Source: Undaria pinnatifida (Eukaryota; Sar; Phaeophyceae; Laminariales; Alariaceae). Taken from it: a stretch of DNA of 64,000 nt. The position numbers and the translations under genes are program-made. Shown piece after piece: positions 11,927 to 24,400 of the stretch. The notes beneath the pieces were generated by a model. The model saw nothing but the letters and a program-made list of their open reading frames with translations. It was not told where the DNA came from and did not search any database. Position 1 is the stretch's first letter. Every line of letters starts with the position of its first letter. The stretch covers positions 12,102,844 to 12,166,843 of the forward strand of contig JABAKD010000019.1 of NCBI GenBank assembly GCA_012845835.1. Reading direction: 5' to 3'.

Positions 11927-12211
11927 CACACATCTACTTTCCAGCTTCTGGACAAGCCGTGGTCACAGGTGTCGTCCCTTCTCCCCCCCGGTTCTTGCCT
12001 TCAATTTTTATCGCGCATAGGGTTTTCAGCAATCCCACTGCTCTTCGATTTTTCATCGAGTGTTGCTAACTTACGCTCTCGCGCTTTCCGCAAGTCAATT
12101 TGTGCACAAAAAGTCTCCACGAATTTTTACGAGTATGCACTCGGGGGATTCCAACTAACGAAACTGACCTATGACAGGCTAGAGGATAACTTGACACCAC
12201 CGGGGCGACCG
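11927..12211 (-). mobile_element. SINE family A (copy 3)
   Basis: It matches 2869-3160 almost end to end in the same orientation, with small indels and a damaged box B (GTTGGAATCC). The borders are the same: CACATCTACTTTCCAGC and CCGGGGCGACC. Confidence 0.72.
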
Positions 12212-15200
12212 ACTCAAAATAAATACCCGTGATCGGGTCATCTCTTGAGTTAAAAATGACTTGCGGAAAGCGCAAGCGTGAGAGCTAAAAAAGAGGGGGG
12301 AAGGAAGAACAAGCGTGATTGGAGCCTGATGTGTGACGATAGACTGGCCCATTGAAACGACGAGCTAACGTATCAAAACAAGCACAATAGCAGAAACAGC
12401 AGCAAAGCAAGATTCAACAACGTAGGCGGTGCAGCGGGAGGCACAACCGCTCAAAAACTCACAATCTTCCATTTGTCATTTTGTGGGAACAACAATCTCC
12501 TCAACATCTCCCCACAAAACTGATATACTGCTGTACACTTGACAGCTTGGAACCCCTTTGCTTGATGACCTAGACCCATATTTGGATGGCTTCTCGGAGA
12601 AGTGACATTCTCCTGAAACTGACGGCTTGGAAGCCATTCGCTCTATGTCTACTACAACTGTAGTCTGCGTGACCAATGACTTGTGATTAGCTACTGATGA
12701 TACCTTGGTATGACACGATAGTACGCTCGGGACTGAGCTGGAGATCACTTGTAAACACTGCTTCAAAAGGAGATAACATATCCACAAATTGGCCAATGCA
12801 GTACGCCCAAAACCCACATCCCCCCGCTTCGCCCACCATGGGAATTACTTGATGGAAAAAGTATAGCCTTTCCATTTTGGGTGAGTCATAAGGTAGTGAG
12901 TCATAAGTCATGAGCAGTGAGTCATAAGATCATGACGCGGGGGCTAAATTTTCACCATCATAGTACAATTATATATTTCTGCTTCCCAACTTGGCAATTT
13001 TGGGTGCATCACGACTAATGAGTACATGGGGGAGGGGGGAGGGAGAGCGGGGGACGTGTTCTCATTTGTTGCTTGTCTCAGTGATTTGACAAATGACAAC
13101 GAATCCCTTTCGAGACGAACCGCCGTTCCCACTCCTCACAGAGACACCTCCAACATTTGGGCGCGAACAACGTTCTTTCCATAAACATGTTATATACACA
13201 AAATGTTAGCTCATCTTACCTCTTCCAAGTTTTGGACGTCTGTGGACACCATCATCAATCTCTCAGGATAGCGACCGTTTTTTCGCTACTATCCAACTTC
13301 TCCAAGAGGCAGGCGGAAAACACTATAGGGTAGGCCACGCCACATAACCCGGGGTTCGGGTCGAGGGTCGCTGAAACAACCCGTATCGATAAACAACAGC
13401 AGTGCCCGAACGTCATCGCCATGCGGACATATCAGCTACTTACTGATCTGTTCATGATCTGAGCCTTTCAGTGCAGACATATCCCTGGTCTATACGATCT
13501 GAATGGTCTATAGATCACGTTGTCGGGTGAAGGTCGGAACTGAACAAGTTAACATGTTTCCTGAGTTGGATCTGTACAACATAGATCCTGCGCAATATAT
13601 GGAAACATATACACATGAACAAGGATCTACTACAAATAATAGATGGCCAATGTGATTGAATCGTGATCAGTCTGATGTGAGAACCGTTAGCAATGAATAA
13701 CATACCAGCAACAACTGCGAACATACCACACGAGCGCACCATGAAAACACGCGAACCGCTGAGCATCCACACTCAATGCGATAACCGCCAGCGCAAAAAC
13801 TACGTGCACCAGTACGTGTGGAAGGTGCGTGTGGTGAAATTTCGAACGAATGATGCCTAGTCTAATGGTACTGCCAGAAAAATTGCTCATACTTGTAGGA
13901 GCATTCACTCGTATACTACAGCAGATATATCATATGATAACGACAGCCACGAGTCCACCACGGAGTCTGGGATTTGATTATGCGAGTTATGTGACGACAA
14001 TAACAAGGTGAAGCTGATGCCCCCCCCCTCCCCCACGCCAAATGTCCCATGCTATAATGCTGCACGCAAGAGTCAGCCCCCTGTTTGCGAAAGTCGTGCA
14101 GAGGGTGGTTACTTTAAATCTGGAGCACGAGCAGCAGCAGCAGCAGCAGCAGCTGTGGCCTCTCATGTCTCATGCTCTCATGTTGCAAACAAGAGTCAGT
14201 CCCTGTTTGTGAAAGTCAAGTAGCGACGGGTTTGGTTAAAATGCATCTTCTGTTCTTACGGCAGTGCAACAACTTGGAGGTTACGGTTCCAAACAAGGTG
14301 GCAAAAAAAACCAAAAAGCAAGATGCGCACCAGGAACATAGCAACTCCAGTGCGACTAAACGCGCATTGTGTGCAGGAGCGGCCTGCACACAAGCTGTGC
14401 ACCTCGGTGGTCTTACTGGTCGGGGCTGGCCTCTGGCCGCTTGGTTGTTGTATAACAAAGCGCCACCACGCCTCGTGACTGCCCTTGCCGACACCGAGCC
14501 CCCCAAAGGATTAGGGTTAGGTCAAGGGTAAAGGTTCAAGTTGGTTTGGAGTATGGAGCAGTACTGCTGTACAAGGTTGCGACGGACCTGTCGCGACCTG
14601 CACAATTTGTGTGCAGGCTACTCCTGCACATGGTGGAGGGGGGGTTACAACTGGACGAGGAGAGACGAGCGGCCAGACGAGACACAAGGCTGCGTGCAAC
14701 CGGAACATAACGTTGTGACAGGTCTACGTACGCAGTTCATTCATTCGGGCCGCACAAGGCTGTACGTATGCAACACGCAAGAAAACACAACCTGTCGATC
14801 GATTTTGGAACACTTTTTCCCCTCGAGAAACGAGCAGAGTGCAAGCGCCGAGCGACGCGTCTATGGAAAGATAAAAGCTATCTACCCACGGGATCTTATT
14901 CCTCGAATATATCTCTCAAAAGCCACCACTTGTTGTGGTGTGTGCCCCCTCTTGTTTTAGAGTAAATCGCTCATGACATCCGTCTGAGGGGGTGTGATAT
15001 CTTGCGAGCTACCAGGTATCTGGTATGCCTTGTATACGGTAAGATCGCACAAGCCAGATGCCAAAGAGAAACCAAGTCATTCCGCCGATCGCGTGTACAA
15101 GTATGTAAGCTCGCGTTTACGAGTATAGGCTGGCAGAGATAACGGTGCTCGCTCGGTACGGTAATGGTTGTTACCCAAATAGGAGGGGCTTTCGACGTTG

Positions 15201-15612
15201 GCCGCGTTGTTTTCGCTTCCACACCCTCCGCCCCCACCCCGTATGGCCAAATTCGAGTAGCAATGGCTCAGCGCACACGGGTATTGCTACAGCTAGGGAC
15301 CCATTTGTGGTGCAACTATCGTCAACTTGTATGCGTTTCGGTGTGATGTTGCTTCGCGGCGGAAACATGACATACTCTGATGTAGCAAAACATAGCTTCA
15401 GCCACATCGAACAGGGTCCGAAGTTTTTGGCGCCGTGAATATGAAAAAGTTGCATCCGCTGGTGGTGAAGTCATCTTATTATCTTCGGGTAAGCCGGGCA
15501 CAACATGGAGCTTTGAGCGTTCAATCTGGAAAAGGGAAGGAGGAAAGGGGGGGGGGACGAAAGTGTAAAATACTCTTGTCTTTTGGGGAAAATCAAGGAA
15601 AATATATTATAA
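12212..15612. other. Gene-free stretch with small repeats
   Basis: 13054-13170 matches 24400-24530 (CCTTTCGAGAC and AGAGACACCTCCAACATTTGG shared). A (CAG)7 tract is at about 14131-14152. CAAGAGTCAG-CCC-TGTTTG occurs twice (14068, 14191). Inverted TGCAGG/CCTGCA pairs lie near 14373 and 14615. A block at 14816-14880 with CCGAGCGACGCGTCTATGG is related to 58045-58092 and 3850-3890. No gene is recognised. Confidence 0.4.
13054..13170 (+). repeat. Repeat shared with kinesin intron 3
   Basis: TTGTTGCTTGTCTCAGTGATTTGAC, CCCTTTCGAGAC and AGACACCTCCAACATTTGGG appear in the same order at 24400-24530. The element type is unknown. Confidence 0.55.
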
Positions 15613-15613
15613 A

Positions 15614-15870
15614 AATTAAAATACACTCCAGCTGTGAGATCGAAGATTTCGTCGAAACTCATCTTTGCAAGCTGTGTGTGATACTCCGATCGCGCGCATT
15701 ACGAGTTGTGTATCCTCATTAAGGATATAGGTCGGCGACTCCCCTTACAGCTACAGTGTAGCTATCAGGGTCAACAGGATGATTTTAGTCAGTCTGTGCG
15801 CGGAAACTATAAAACCCGTTTCTGAGGGGGACAAAATCTGACAGCTGTGAAGGCAAAGGGGGAGCCTGGT
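15614..15870 (+). repeat. Repeat family C, long copy
   Basis: The core (CAGCTGTGAGATCGAAGATT, CATCTTTGCAAGCTGTGTG, GATACTCCGATCGCG) is followed by CCTCATTAAGGATATAGGTC, GGCGACTCCCCTTACAGC and GGGGGACAAAATCTGAC. The same long order is found inverted at 38447-38690 and in part at 61380-61512, so the full element is at least 240 bp. CAGCTGT occurs near both ends in direct orientation. Confidence 0.65.
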
Positions 15871-16829
15871 TTTGATCAAAAGCGAGCGGGTTTGGATATC
15901 TCAAAAGGCAGAACAAGTGTACGTACTCGGAGGACCTTCGTACAACGTAGCCACCCTGTCAATAGCAAAAGGTGTTCTACCAGCGGGTACATGAGTACCG
16001 GTACTGTACATAGCAGGTATGGCGTCACATGCCGGGAAGCGTAATAGCATACCTGGCACGAAGCTTCCCTCCCGAGAGGTCACTAATGGACTACAAGCTG
16101 GCTGCTGTCTTATCATAAAACACAAAACTTCGCTGGCGGCATACGGTAAAAGAAGCCACTTTTGGCGTAAAAATAAGGACCCTCCAGTATTCACATCAAT
16201 ATCTCAAGGATCTCTATAATTACGCCGAAAGAAGAGGAAATATTATTGCGACGGCTTTCATGGGCAGTGGTTATGGGCAAGGACAAGACTTCGGCGCAGT
16301 TGGTTAATAATGACACGAGTACTGCCCTAACTGCAGATTGCGTGAGGCGATCTAGGATACCTTCGGCTGCTGCTATTGTTGCTGACACTGCTCTAGACAA
16401 GACCGATGTTGCAGTTGATGCTATTGCTTGCCCCAGCGAAAGTATGCATACGTACCAAGCAACATCTGAGACTTCGGCGACGAGCACGCAGTTGAGTCCG
16501 CATTCCGCTTCGCATTGTGCACGCAACATTTTCTGAGTCTTTTTGAAAAATATTATTCGTACATACTCGTGAAGACCGCCATAAAAACAGGCATTGCTGC
16601 TTGCTGTACGCAGTCGCACCCCCCCCCCTAAAAGCTGTGACAACACTGAAAAGGATCGGGCGTACGAACAAGAGTAAAACGGACACAACGTATATGGGAA
16701 CGGTCACAAAGCGAAAACTTCGAAACACACAGAACAGAGAAGGAGCCACAGCAATCGTCACAAACGTAAAACGGGAATGACATGCCTTCACGTACATACA
16801 TTCTACTCCCCAGCTCATCACATTTTACA
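15871..16829. other. Gene-free stretch
   Basis: Opposed readings of 96 codons (plus, 16246-16536, Ser/Thr/Ala-rich) and 165 codons (minus, 16191-16688) overlap. Neither shows a domain. The plus reading is the more protein-like but has no start or splice support. Confidence 0.35.
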
Positions 16830-17060
16830 GCGACCTCCTGGACAAAAGCCGCGGTCAGAGATGTCTTCCCTTCTCCCCCGCACACGCTTCATTATATCGC
16901 GCATAGAGATCAGCGATCCTACTTGTTACTGGTAGCTCTTTATGCTCGTCCATTATCATCGAATTTTGCTAACTCACGCTCTCGCGCTTTCCGCTCGTCA
17001 ATTTTCACGCAAGAAAAAATGCCCTACGAGCACGAGTACGCACTCGGTGAGTGAACCCAC
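16830..17060 (-). mobile_element. SINE family A, diverged fragment
   Basis: It keeps TCCTGGACAAAAGCCGCGGTCA, ATCGCGCATAGAGATCAGCG, GCTAACTCACGCTCTCGCGC, TTTCCGC-CGTCAATTT and the ACGAGTACGCACTCGG segment, but has no clear tRNA-like head. Confidence 0.6.
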
Positions 17061-17592
17061 GGCCTTGACGTCACTCGGGACGAGATTCACCTACAGCCTA
17101 TTCCTCCATCGCAGATCGGAGACGCCACATACCCACGCCCGAATTACATCAACATATGAACGGAAATATAACGACCCTTATTTAATAAATGTTAGAACCA
17201 ATTAATCTTATACTTCGGTCCAAAGCGGAAAAATTCGATACCGTGGGAGCATGAGAAAAAGACGTACACAAAAAAAAACAGGCGGCTTGCTGTGCCTCGT
17301 ACGTACCCACGGCGGGTGGGCAAGAAACACGATCGGCGGGGTCGATGGCGAAAGCAGCCGGCGGTAACTTGGAAGGGAGGTTCAGACTTCGTTGGGGGGG
17401 AGGGAATAATACACGACTTGAGAAGTGATCGCAACGCAACGCAAGCTAGTAGTCTCGAGGGGTCATCAATCATCGTGCAGTAAAAACACTGAATATGAAA
17501 CCTGGAGTAAATTAATTGATCATTGAAGCTAAAATCGTTTGTGTGAGATATACTCTCGGGAGCGGGGCCGGCAGGCCTCGCCCAATTCGCAC
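17061..17592. other. Gene-free stretch beside the LOV-like exon
   Basis: The second half of a LOV domain was looked for here on the minus strand and not found. Readings on both strands have no domain. Confidence 0.35.
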
Positions 17593-18143
17593 CTGCTGTG
17601 CCCGAATAGCCGCCTCCAATCGATCCACGTCTGCCTGGCTCGCGTGGATGCCCTTCTTCAATACGGTCCCGAAGCTGGTGCCCTCGATACTCTCGACCGG
17701 CATACCCATCCCAGCCACGCATCCCCCGCTAGCGTAGATTATGAGGGTATCCGATGCTGTTGTCTGGACGACGGCAAACGGGGTGCGATGGTGGGTGAGG
17801 GCCTTCAGGAGAGAGAGATCTCGCTCGCAAAGGTTTTCCGAGGGCTCGAAAGGAGCCCTGTCCTCGAACGCTGAGAGGAACGGGAGGCGTGTCACCGTCG
17901 ATAGTGATCGGGGGGGAAGTTCCTTCTCAGACTCCTCGGACTGTGGGTACATGAACCCTTTGCATGTGCTCGAACCCACACCCATTGGTACTGTTGATTT
18001 GGGTGCCTCCTCCCGCTGCTCCTGCTCCTCCTCCTGCTCCTTGCGATCTTCGCTTGATTCTTCCAGCGAAATGACGCCTTCCCGGTTCTCAGGAAATGAA
18101 GGCACCTTCCTACCTTGGCAAGAACCCGGTCTGTCCGCGTTCT
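17593..18143 (-). CDS. Aureochrome-like LOV/PAS exon lacking the photoactive Cys motif (partial)
   Basis: An open minus-strand reading runs from about 18143 to a donor (CAG, then GTGCGA) at 17592. A Glu-rich stretch comes first. A LOV-type N-terminal half follows: RDLSLLKAL, then a strand (FAVVQTT), then IIYASGGCV, and a helix with VDRLEAAIRAQQ. In LOV domains YAS..GF is followed by GRNCRFLQ, whose Cys bonds to flavin. Here that place reads GTSFGTVLKK, so the Cys and flanking Asn/Arg are gone. The second half of the domain (the NYRKDG strand onward) was not found on the minus strand down to 15 kb, and no bZIP exon was found upstream. It is either an exon of a divergent gene with unseen partners or a gene relic. 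A GTG at 18105 begins the longest track reading but is not a credible start. Confidence 0.5.
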
Positions 18144-18145
18144 AA

Positions 18146-20845
18146 AGCTTTTCTCGTCCTTCTAAGGTTCCCCTATGGGAGACACACGCAGAAACGCCGA
18201 ACTGCTGCTGTTGTTGCTGCCGCTGCTGCTGCTGCCGGCCACCGCCGCCGCTGCTCCTTCTGTAACCTCCCTCCTCGTGAGTTTATTTTTCTACAAAAAC
18301 CACAACTGGATTTTGCAGTTCAGTTTCCGGCGCCCTATATTTTCTGCGCGTTTGCTTTTTAGAGCACGGGAATGAGAAGAACCTCTGTAATATGCTGCGA
18401 CCCCTGCAAGAGCTCGAGGGAATATGCAAAACGAAGGGCTTCTCACTGCCGAGCTGCTGTGAGATGGCAGGGGTGTGACGGCAAAGATCAGTGGTACCCA
18501 AGCAAGCAACGTCGGCTTCCCTCCTTTCACCGGTGTGAATACTTCAGCAGGGTATGCGTCTGAACATTTCGAGAAAACCGGAACGCACTTTTCCCCAAAA
18601 AAATTACCCTTCAGCCCCTCAGCCTTCTTCAAGTAACGCCGTTTTGATGAAACCCCGGGGCGTTTTTAAGGGACTGTGGCCGTTGGAGTTGGTAACCTCG
18701 CACCGCGACCGGAGGCAGAGCAACTGCAGCGGTAGGAAAAGGACAGACTCCCTATCGGGAAGCCCCGAAGAACTGGAGGCATCGAGTGAGCGCCTGCACT
18801 GAACGTATTCATTCACGTGCTGCTGCTGATTTCTGGTGAGTCATGTCTCGACGGCGAGCCGTGCGTGCGCGTACAGGAGGAGTGATTCGACAGGAAATCG
18901 ATCGCGCGTTTGGTTTTCTAGTTACTATCGACGAGATCGATCGACTCCTGCTTTAGTCGTCCCGTGTCCAACATGGCACTCAGAGAGAGAGAGAGAGGTA
19001 TCCATGCACCGAGTGCAAGACAGCAGTATACTACGTACTTGCATTCACTTCGTCATCCGGCGATCGCCGTGGGTTTTTCCAGGTGGTAATGGGACCGCAC
19101 GAAAAACTGACACAAGAACCTTTCAGGAAAATACACGTTGACCTTTATTTCTATCCGTCCGCGCCATTTTATGGCACGACACGACCACCATCGCACTAGA
19201 AAAGCTCGTAGGTCCCGGCCATAGCCCCTTGAGCGCCTACCTGTTGCGCGCACACTGATTTCCTTAAGCTGCAGAGCCGTAGCTTGAGGGCTGGGTTGCT
19301 GTGCGATGTATGCCCTTGGTACGTGCGAAAAGTATATAATTGCAGGCGCAAACCGGTAGGGAGGGTGGAATTCGGCAGGAATTCTGGTTGTGTGCGTGTT
19401 TTTCCCAACGATATTCGTACCAGGTAGAAAAATAAATACTGAAGTATAGACTGTAGAGAGCATACTGTTAACGACGGCAACGATCCTACCCAGCAGCAGA
19501 GACACCGGTGCTCACGTTTGGCCTTGCGAAGCAAAGCTTGTTTGCACCCGCGCTGTCCTGCCAAAACCGGAGCTTAAACCCATTCTCTGCGATAGCAGTA
19601 GTAAGTATTTGCGCTCTTTTATCTCCGGCTGCCATCTTGTTCGACTTGCAAGGCACCCAAAGGTGGTGTCTACCAGGAACAGGTTTTGCCGTCTGTGTGC
19701 CCTCGCACAATGACCCAAGTCTGTCTCGCGTTCCATCCAATCTCTTGTACTTACCGTTGACTGAGGCTGCTGTGTAGCACAGGGAGGAGGAGTACCACTA
19801 CTACTGATGCCTGCAGCAGCAGTACGCACAAAATGCCAGTACCACTACGTACTGCGCTTACTGTGATTCATCATACCTGAGCGATACTTTTAAATGTGTC
19901 TTGTTCTTACCAGTGTGTTGCAGTTGCCACCCTCCCTGTGCAGTTGCCTCACACATGTCATACTCACACCTGATGTGCCTCGTAGACGAATCCTCAGGAT
20001 CGCACGGGCTCTCTTGTAGCACGTTCTACCTTCTCCAATCTTCTGGACCCTAGCCGGCTTCGCGACCGTCGTTTGGAATCCTTTCTCTCTTGTACCATAT
20101 CGCAGCTGCATACATTTTTGTTTTTGTGACAAGTCACGTGACATCTGCTTCGCATGGTACAGCTAAGGAAACAAAAGTGGCAAGCAACCAAGTATATCGT
20201 ACCTGCTGGAGGGGACCCAGCGGCAAATTTGAAGTGCTACAATATCCTGGTTGTATGCAATCCGTGCGTGGTACGCTGTAATGCTCTACAGCAATAGGAC
20301 TCCCTAGGTCATGTTTTCAAACAACAGCCTTGCACTGCAACAACGGCCCGTATCGTAATTACCTACACTTAGCCTGTCAAGTTTCATATAGACTAGACTT
20401 TAGCCACATAATAGACCTATCGGTTCTCTGATGTGCAAACGACCAACAGCGATACCTGGCATGGCATGGGACCCTACTAAACTCAAACGTGCGATCGCGC
20501 GGCGCTTGTTCCTTCGTAGCCCAACCCGCCCCGCGCGAGAGACGTAAGGCTCAAATATTGCTTCTCCCGTTTTGCACTTGGGTGCTCGAAATCTAACGCC
20601 AGAACAGTAGAGTACCGCTTGAGGCCCGGTGAACGATGTACTAGTAGTACGTGGATATACAACCTCTGGTTCGAAATAGTTTTCCGCCATTCCTCCACTC
20701 CTACTTTTTCCCGATCTTGCTTCAACCACCTTCCCGGTAAAATCCCCACTCTGCAGCCTTGCCATTGACCCGAAAGCATTTTGCCATTTCTTCGATAGCT
20801 AAGCGTAATCGCCAATGACATCCCCCATTTCGACTGCCGGGCAAT
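18146..20845. other. Intergenic stretch between the LOV-like exon and kinesin
   Basis: At 18175-18276 the plus strand has a 34-codon leader-like reading (basic start, poly-Leu core, Ala/Pro end) running into a GTGAGT donor; the minus strand reads poly-Gln there, so it may be only a CTG/CAG repeat. Another donor-like GTAAGT is at 19601. (AG)6 is at about 18985. No complete gene could be assembled. Confidence 0.35.
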
Positions 20846-21125
20846 CTCTGACGCTCTTCCCCCCCCCCCCCCCCTCTCCCCCGCCCACCTCTCCCTCTCC
20901 TCCCTCCCCGCCTCCCCCCACCCCTCCTCTTCCCGACCCCCCCCGTCGCCCGCTTTCCTTTTCTCTGCCGCTCCCTCCCCATCTCCCCCCCTCGCACCGT
21001 TTCCCCTCATGCTCGCCGCCCCCTCCCTCTGCCTCCACCCTCTCTTTCCTCTACCCCACACCCCGTGTCTCCTCCCCACCTCTCCTCACTCCTCCCGCCC
21101 CCCTCTCTCCTCCCATCACTCCTTT
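20846..21125 (+). promoter_or_regulatory. Polypyrimidine tract upstream of the kinesin start
   Basis: About 280 bases are almost pure C/T on the plus strand, beginning with an unbroken run of about 18 C, and ending about 115 bases before the kinesin ATG. A weak TATA-like tctataaaca sits at 21141-21150. The place fits a core promoter or 5' leader, but no factor site is recognisable and the tract may be a simple repeat. Long readings in this tract on either strand are composition artefacts. Confidence 0.35.
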
Positions 21126-21241
21126 CCCTGCCCATTCACATCTATAAACATACGAAATCCTGTTCGTCCCTACCGTAACGAAATCAGACCGCTGGAATAA
21201 GCGCTGCCGTCGCGGCAACAGCACGCCAAGGAAGCGCCACG

Positions 21242-21467
21242 ATGGATACCTCGCCCGAGAGAAAGAGCGAGTATGCCAAACGTGTTCTGTTTGGCGGTGG
21301 CAATGCTTCGAAAGCGGCAGGTGCGGCGGCGGCAGCGGACAGGCCGGGAGTTAGTGGAGGTGTGGGAGGCGGTACGCGAAGCGAGTCGCACTCGTCGACG
21401 TCTTCCGCCCCCAGCGTGGCTGTGTATTCCACCCCGTCTACGCCAAGGAACACCTCCAATACTTCTG
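21242..21467 (+). CDS. Kinesin exon 1, start codon and N-terminal extension
   Basis: The ATG at 21242 opens a 75-codon Ser/Thr/Gly/Ala-rich segment that ends at a good donor (GTGAGT at 21468) in phase 1. Phase 1 matches the exon 2 acceptor, where the split Gly codon is completed (NTSG joined to LGSYMK). Residues 4-7 (SPER) fit a CDK-type site, and more Ser/Thr-Pro sites follow near residues 60-68. An in-frame ATG also lies in exon 2, but there is no other obvious start upstream of the motor. The phase match and coding-like composition favour this one. Its low complexity means homology could not confirm it. Confidence 0.7.
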
Positions 21468-24400
21468 GTGAGTTGTAACGCTTTTACACCGCATGCCAAG
21501 GAATGTGCTGTTTTGAACTGCAGACACGTTTTGGGGGCAAATCCCTTGAGAATGCACTTGGATGTTATGGAGTATATAACGGGGTATAGCTCCGTTAAAC
21601 CCCGTAACAGCTGAACTTGCACGAAGCTGTGACACCCACAGGGTATACATGAAGTGAAAAGTGGTTTCAGCTCCATCCACGTGTGGCGGACAAACTACTT
21701 GGAACTATGTTTGGCTATTTTTCCCCATGAGCAAGGCTGAGTCGCAATCTACAGAAACAGCAGCGGTAGATAACGCACGGGGATAGTTATCATAGGTCTG
21801 CTTCGGTGTAATTGTGCAACGTTGGGATGAATTCCTGTGACATGGGCGATGGGTCAATCGGTCGTTACCGTGTCCTCGCTCTGTCGGTGCCACCCGGGTG
21901 TGATTTCGTTACTGTTTAACGGAGGCGTGTTGATTCCGGGTTTGGTAGCACCACGCGTTGGTCACGTGGGCAGTACTGTCACGCTGTAGTACTGTTCGCG
22001 TTACGTGCACACGGTGGACTATCATTGGGAGCGCGACTGTTGTCGTTCTGCGGCGCGGCGGTAAAGCACCATGTTTGCAACTGCACCCTGGAGTTGGGGA
22101 CCTGCTGCTTTTATTGACACATGGACAGGGGTCGGCGTTTTTGCCTCAGATCTCTTGCGATTTCAGAGGGAGGAACTGACGACATCGATGAATCATTCTA
22201 GCATCGACGACCCTCGACAAAGCGGGGGGTATTGGCTTCTTGGGTCCTGTTGTACGTACCGACCTGCTGTACACTCCAAGGAGCTGTACAGAGACGCACG
22301 CAGGATTATAGTCTTCGTTATACAGCGCCTTCGCACTATAACATTGATAAGATCGCGCGTCTCGATTGTTTTTTTCATCGTGGTTTTTGGGCAGCAAGAC
22401 GGCTATTATGTATAGCTCTTGATGTTTCGAATACGCAATCTATGAGTTCGACCAATTTGAAGGTCGATACTCATCTTTGCAATCTGGGTGATAGAGATAA
22501 ATGTGCAACCGAGCGAATGTGTGCTGTACCCTCGTATTATATATTTCCTTGTCGAAGTTGCTCTTCGTGTGTCAGCGAAGGCATGATGATTCCTTTTTTG
22601 TTGGTTTCCGAAGTGTTATGCCATGTCGGTACATTATATACCATGTCGTGTTTGCTTCGCTTGTGCTAGCGAGAACCTGATGGTGCCATGACATGTTTTG
22701 GTTTTTGATGACAACAAGGCGATGATATTTCTACGTAGCGAGGAGCCGCAGACCGCCCTGGTTGTAAGTGAACTTGACTCTTGCCACTAACAAACCACAA
22801 CCGCCTGGTCTTGCCTTTTTCTTGTCCTTGACAAATACCCATTAACAACATCAATTCGTATGTTTTTCTCTTGTGCCCTTGTTCGGTTAACATGGACTCC
22901 TTTTCCTCTTGTTGTGTTTATCTATTTTCGCCCGTATCAACTCAGGTCTTGGCAGTTACATGAAAACGCCTGCGAAGGCCGTTACGTCGAACAACGCCGC
23001 GCTGTCGGTTTTCCTACGCGTTCGCCCCCCGGGGACGGTTGATGCCGATCTTGACGACCTCACCGGCCGCCGCACCTACCAGATCCTGGACGACAAAGCC
23101 ACTCTGAGGACGTTCCCGCCCCTTTCGGCCGGGCACAGTCGGACCATCAACCGCCAGGTCTGTGATTTGTTCGCGGTTAATTGGTGACGCGTGATCGGTG
23201 AATGACGGGCTTTTTATTCATTTTTCGCTAGGTACGGGATTGGTGGCAGAGAATCGGGGTGGTCGCTGATTGGCTGACGTAGATTTTTTTTTTTGTGGAG
23301 TTAGTGCGTAAGGTTTGGAGTGGGGGTGGAGTAGCGTAAGACCATCATGAGGACCTTTCGTCCGCCTATCGGCTTGGCACAGTGGGATCATCAGCCGTCT
23401 GGTCTGTGCGTGTTCATGAGTGGTCGAGTGGTCGGTGATTGGCTGACGTAGGCCTTGTTTGTTTGCGTTAGAGTATGTGCTTTAGATGGGTGTACCTATC
23501 GTAACTCGTTTGCCTCTACGTTTCTTTTGGTTGGTCGATATAGCACTTGTATATTTTAGTCCGCCTCGACGACTTTGTCGCCCTTATTCCTCTTACCTTG
23601 CAGGAAAGGAAATCGTTTTTTTGTGGTTGTTCTTGCCTGTGTAGTTGAGACAGATTCAAAAACTTGGCTGCAAGATTTTCGTCTCCCGCGTTTTTGTGCT
23701 TGACTTTTCAGGCGAAAGATTTCGGCTTCACGCGAGTCTTCAGCACCTCTGCCACCCAAAAGGAGACGTACGAGTCAACCATGCGGCCCCTCGTCGATGA
23801 CGTTTTCGCGGCCCAAAACGCTCTGCTATTTGCGTACGGCATGACCAATGCGGGGAAGACGTACACCGTGCTCGGGGAGGATGGTAGCCCTGGACTTATT
23901 CCTCAGGCACTGACGTGAGTTGTCGTCTATGCTGGTGACTGGTGTCGGTGCTGATGCTATTATTGTTGCTGTTGAGTTTTCAGTGTTTTCTGTTGTTGGT
24001 CTTGGGGATATTGGTATTGTCTGTTGGGTATCGCTGGTGGTGGCGGTGTTGTAGTTTCGATCTTGGTTTCTGCGTATGGCACGGCCATAGCGAGGGAAGC
24101 CCACACCGCTCGTGGCGAGGGCGGTAACCTTGGGCTCATTCCCCCTGCTCTTGCGTGGGTTTGTTTTGGTGGTGCTGTGGTGATGGTATGTTTCTCGAGA
24201 AGCTCACGTGTGTGTTAGTTGCTACAGTGGTGGTGTGGCTGTATCGCAAGTTGATGTCGGTTCTGACGCACACAGTGCACGTGAAATTTGGTTGTCCTGA
24301 ATTCATCCCCCAGGTGTTCACGTGAGAATTTGTTGCCGTTAGAGTAGGTGTGATGGTGATATTCTTAGTTGTGGCAATGTTGGTTTCGTTGCAGGGGCAG

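Noticed and set aside
20483..21079. 198-codon Arg/Gly-rich minus reading upstream of kinesin
   Set aside because: Complement of the polypyrimidine tract; composition artefact.
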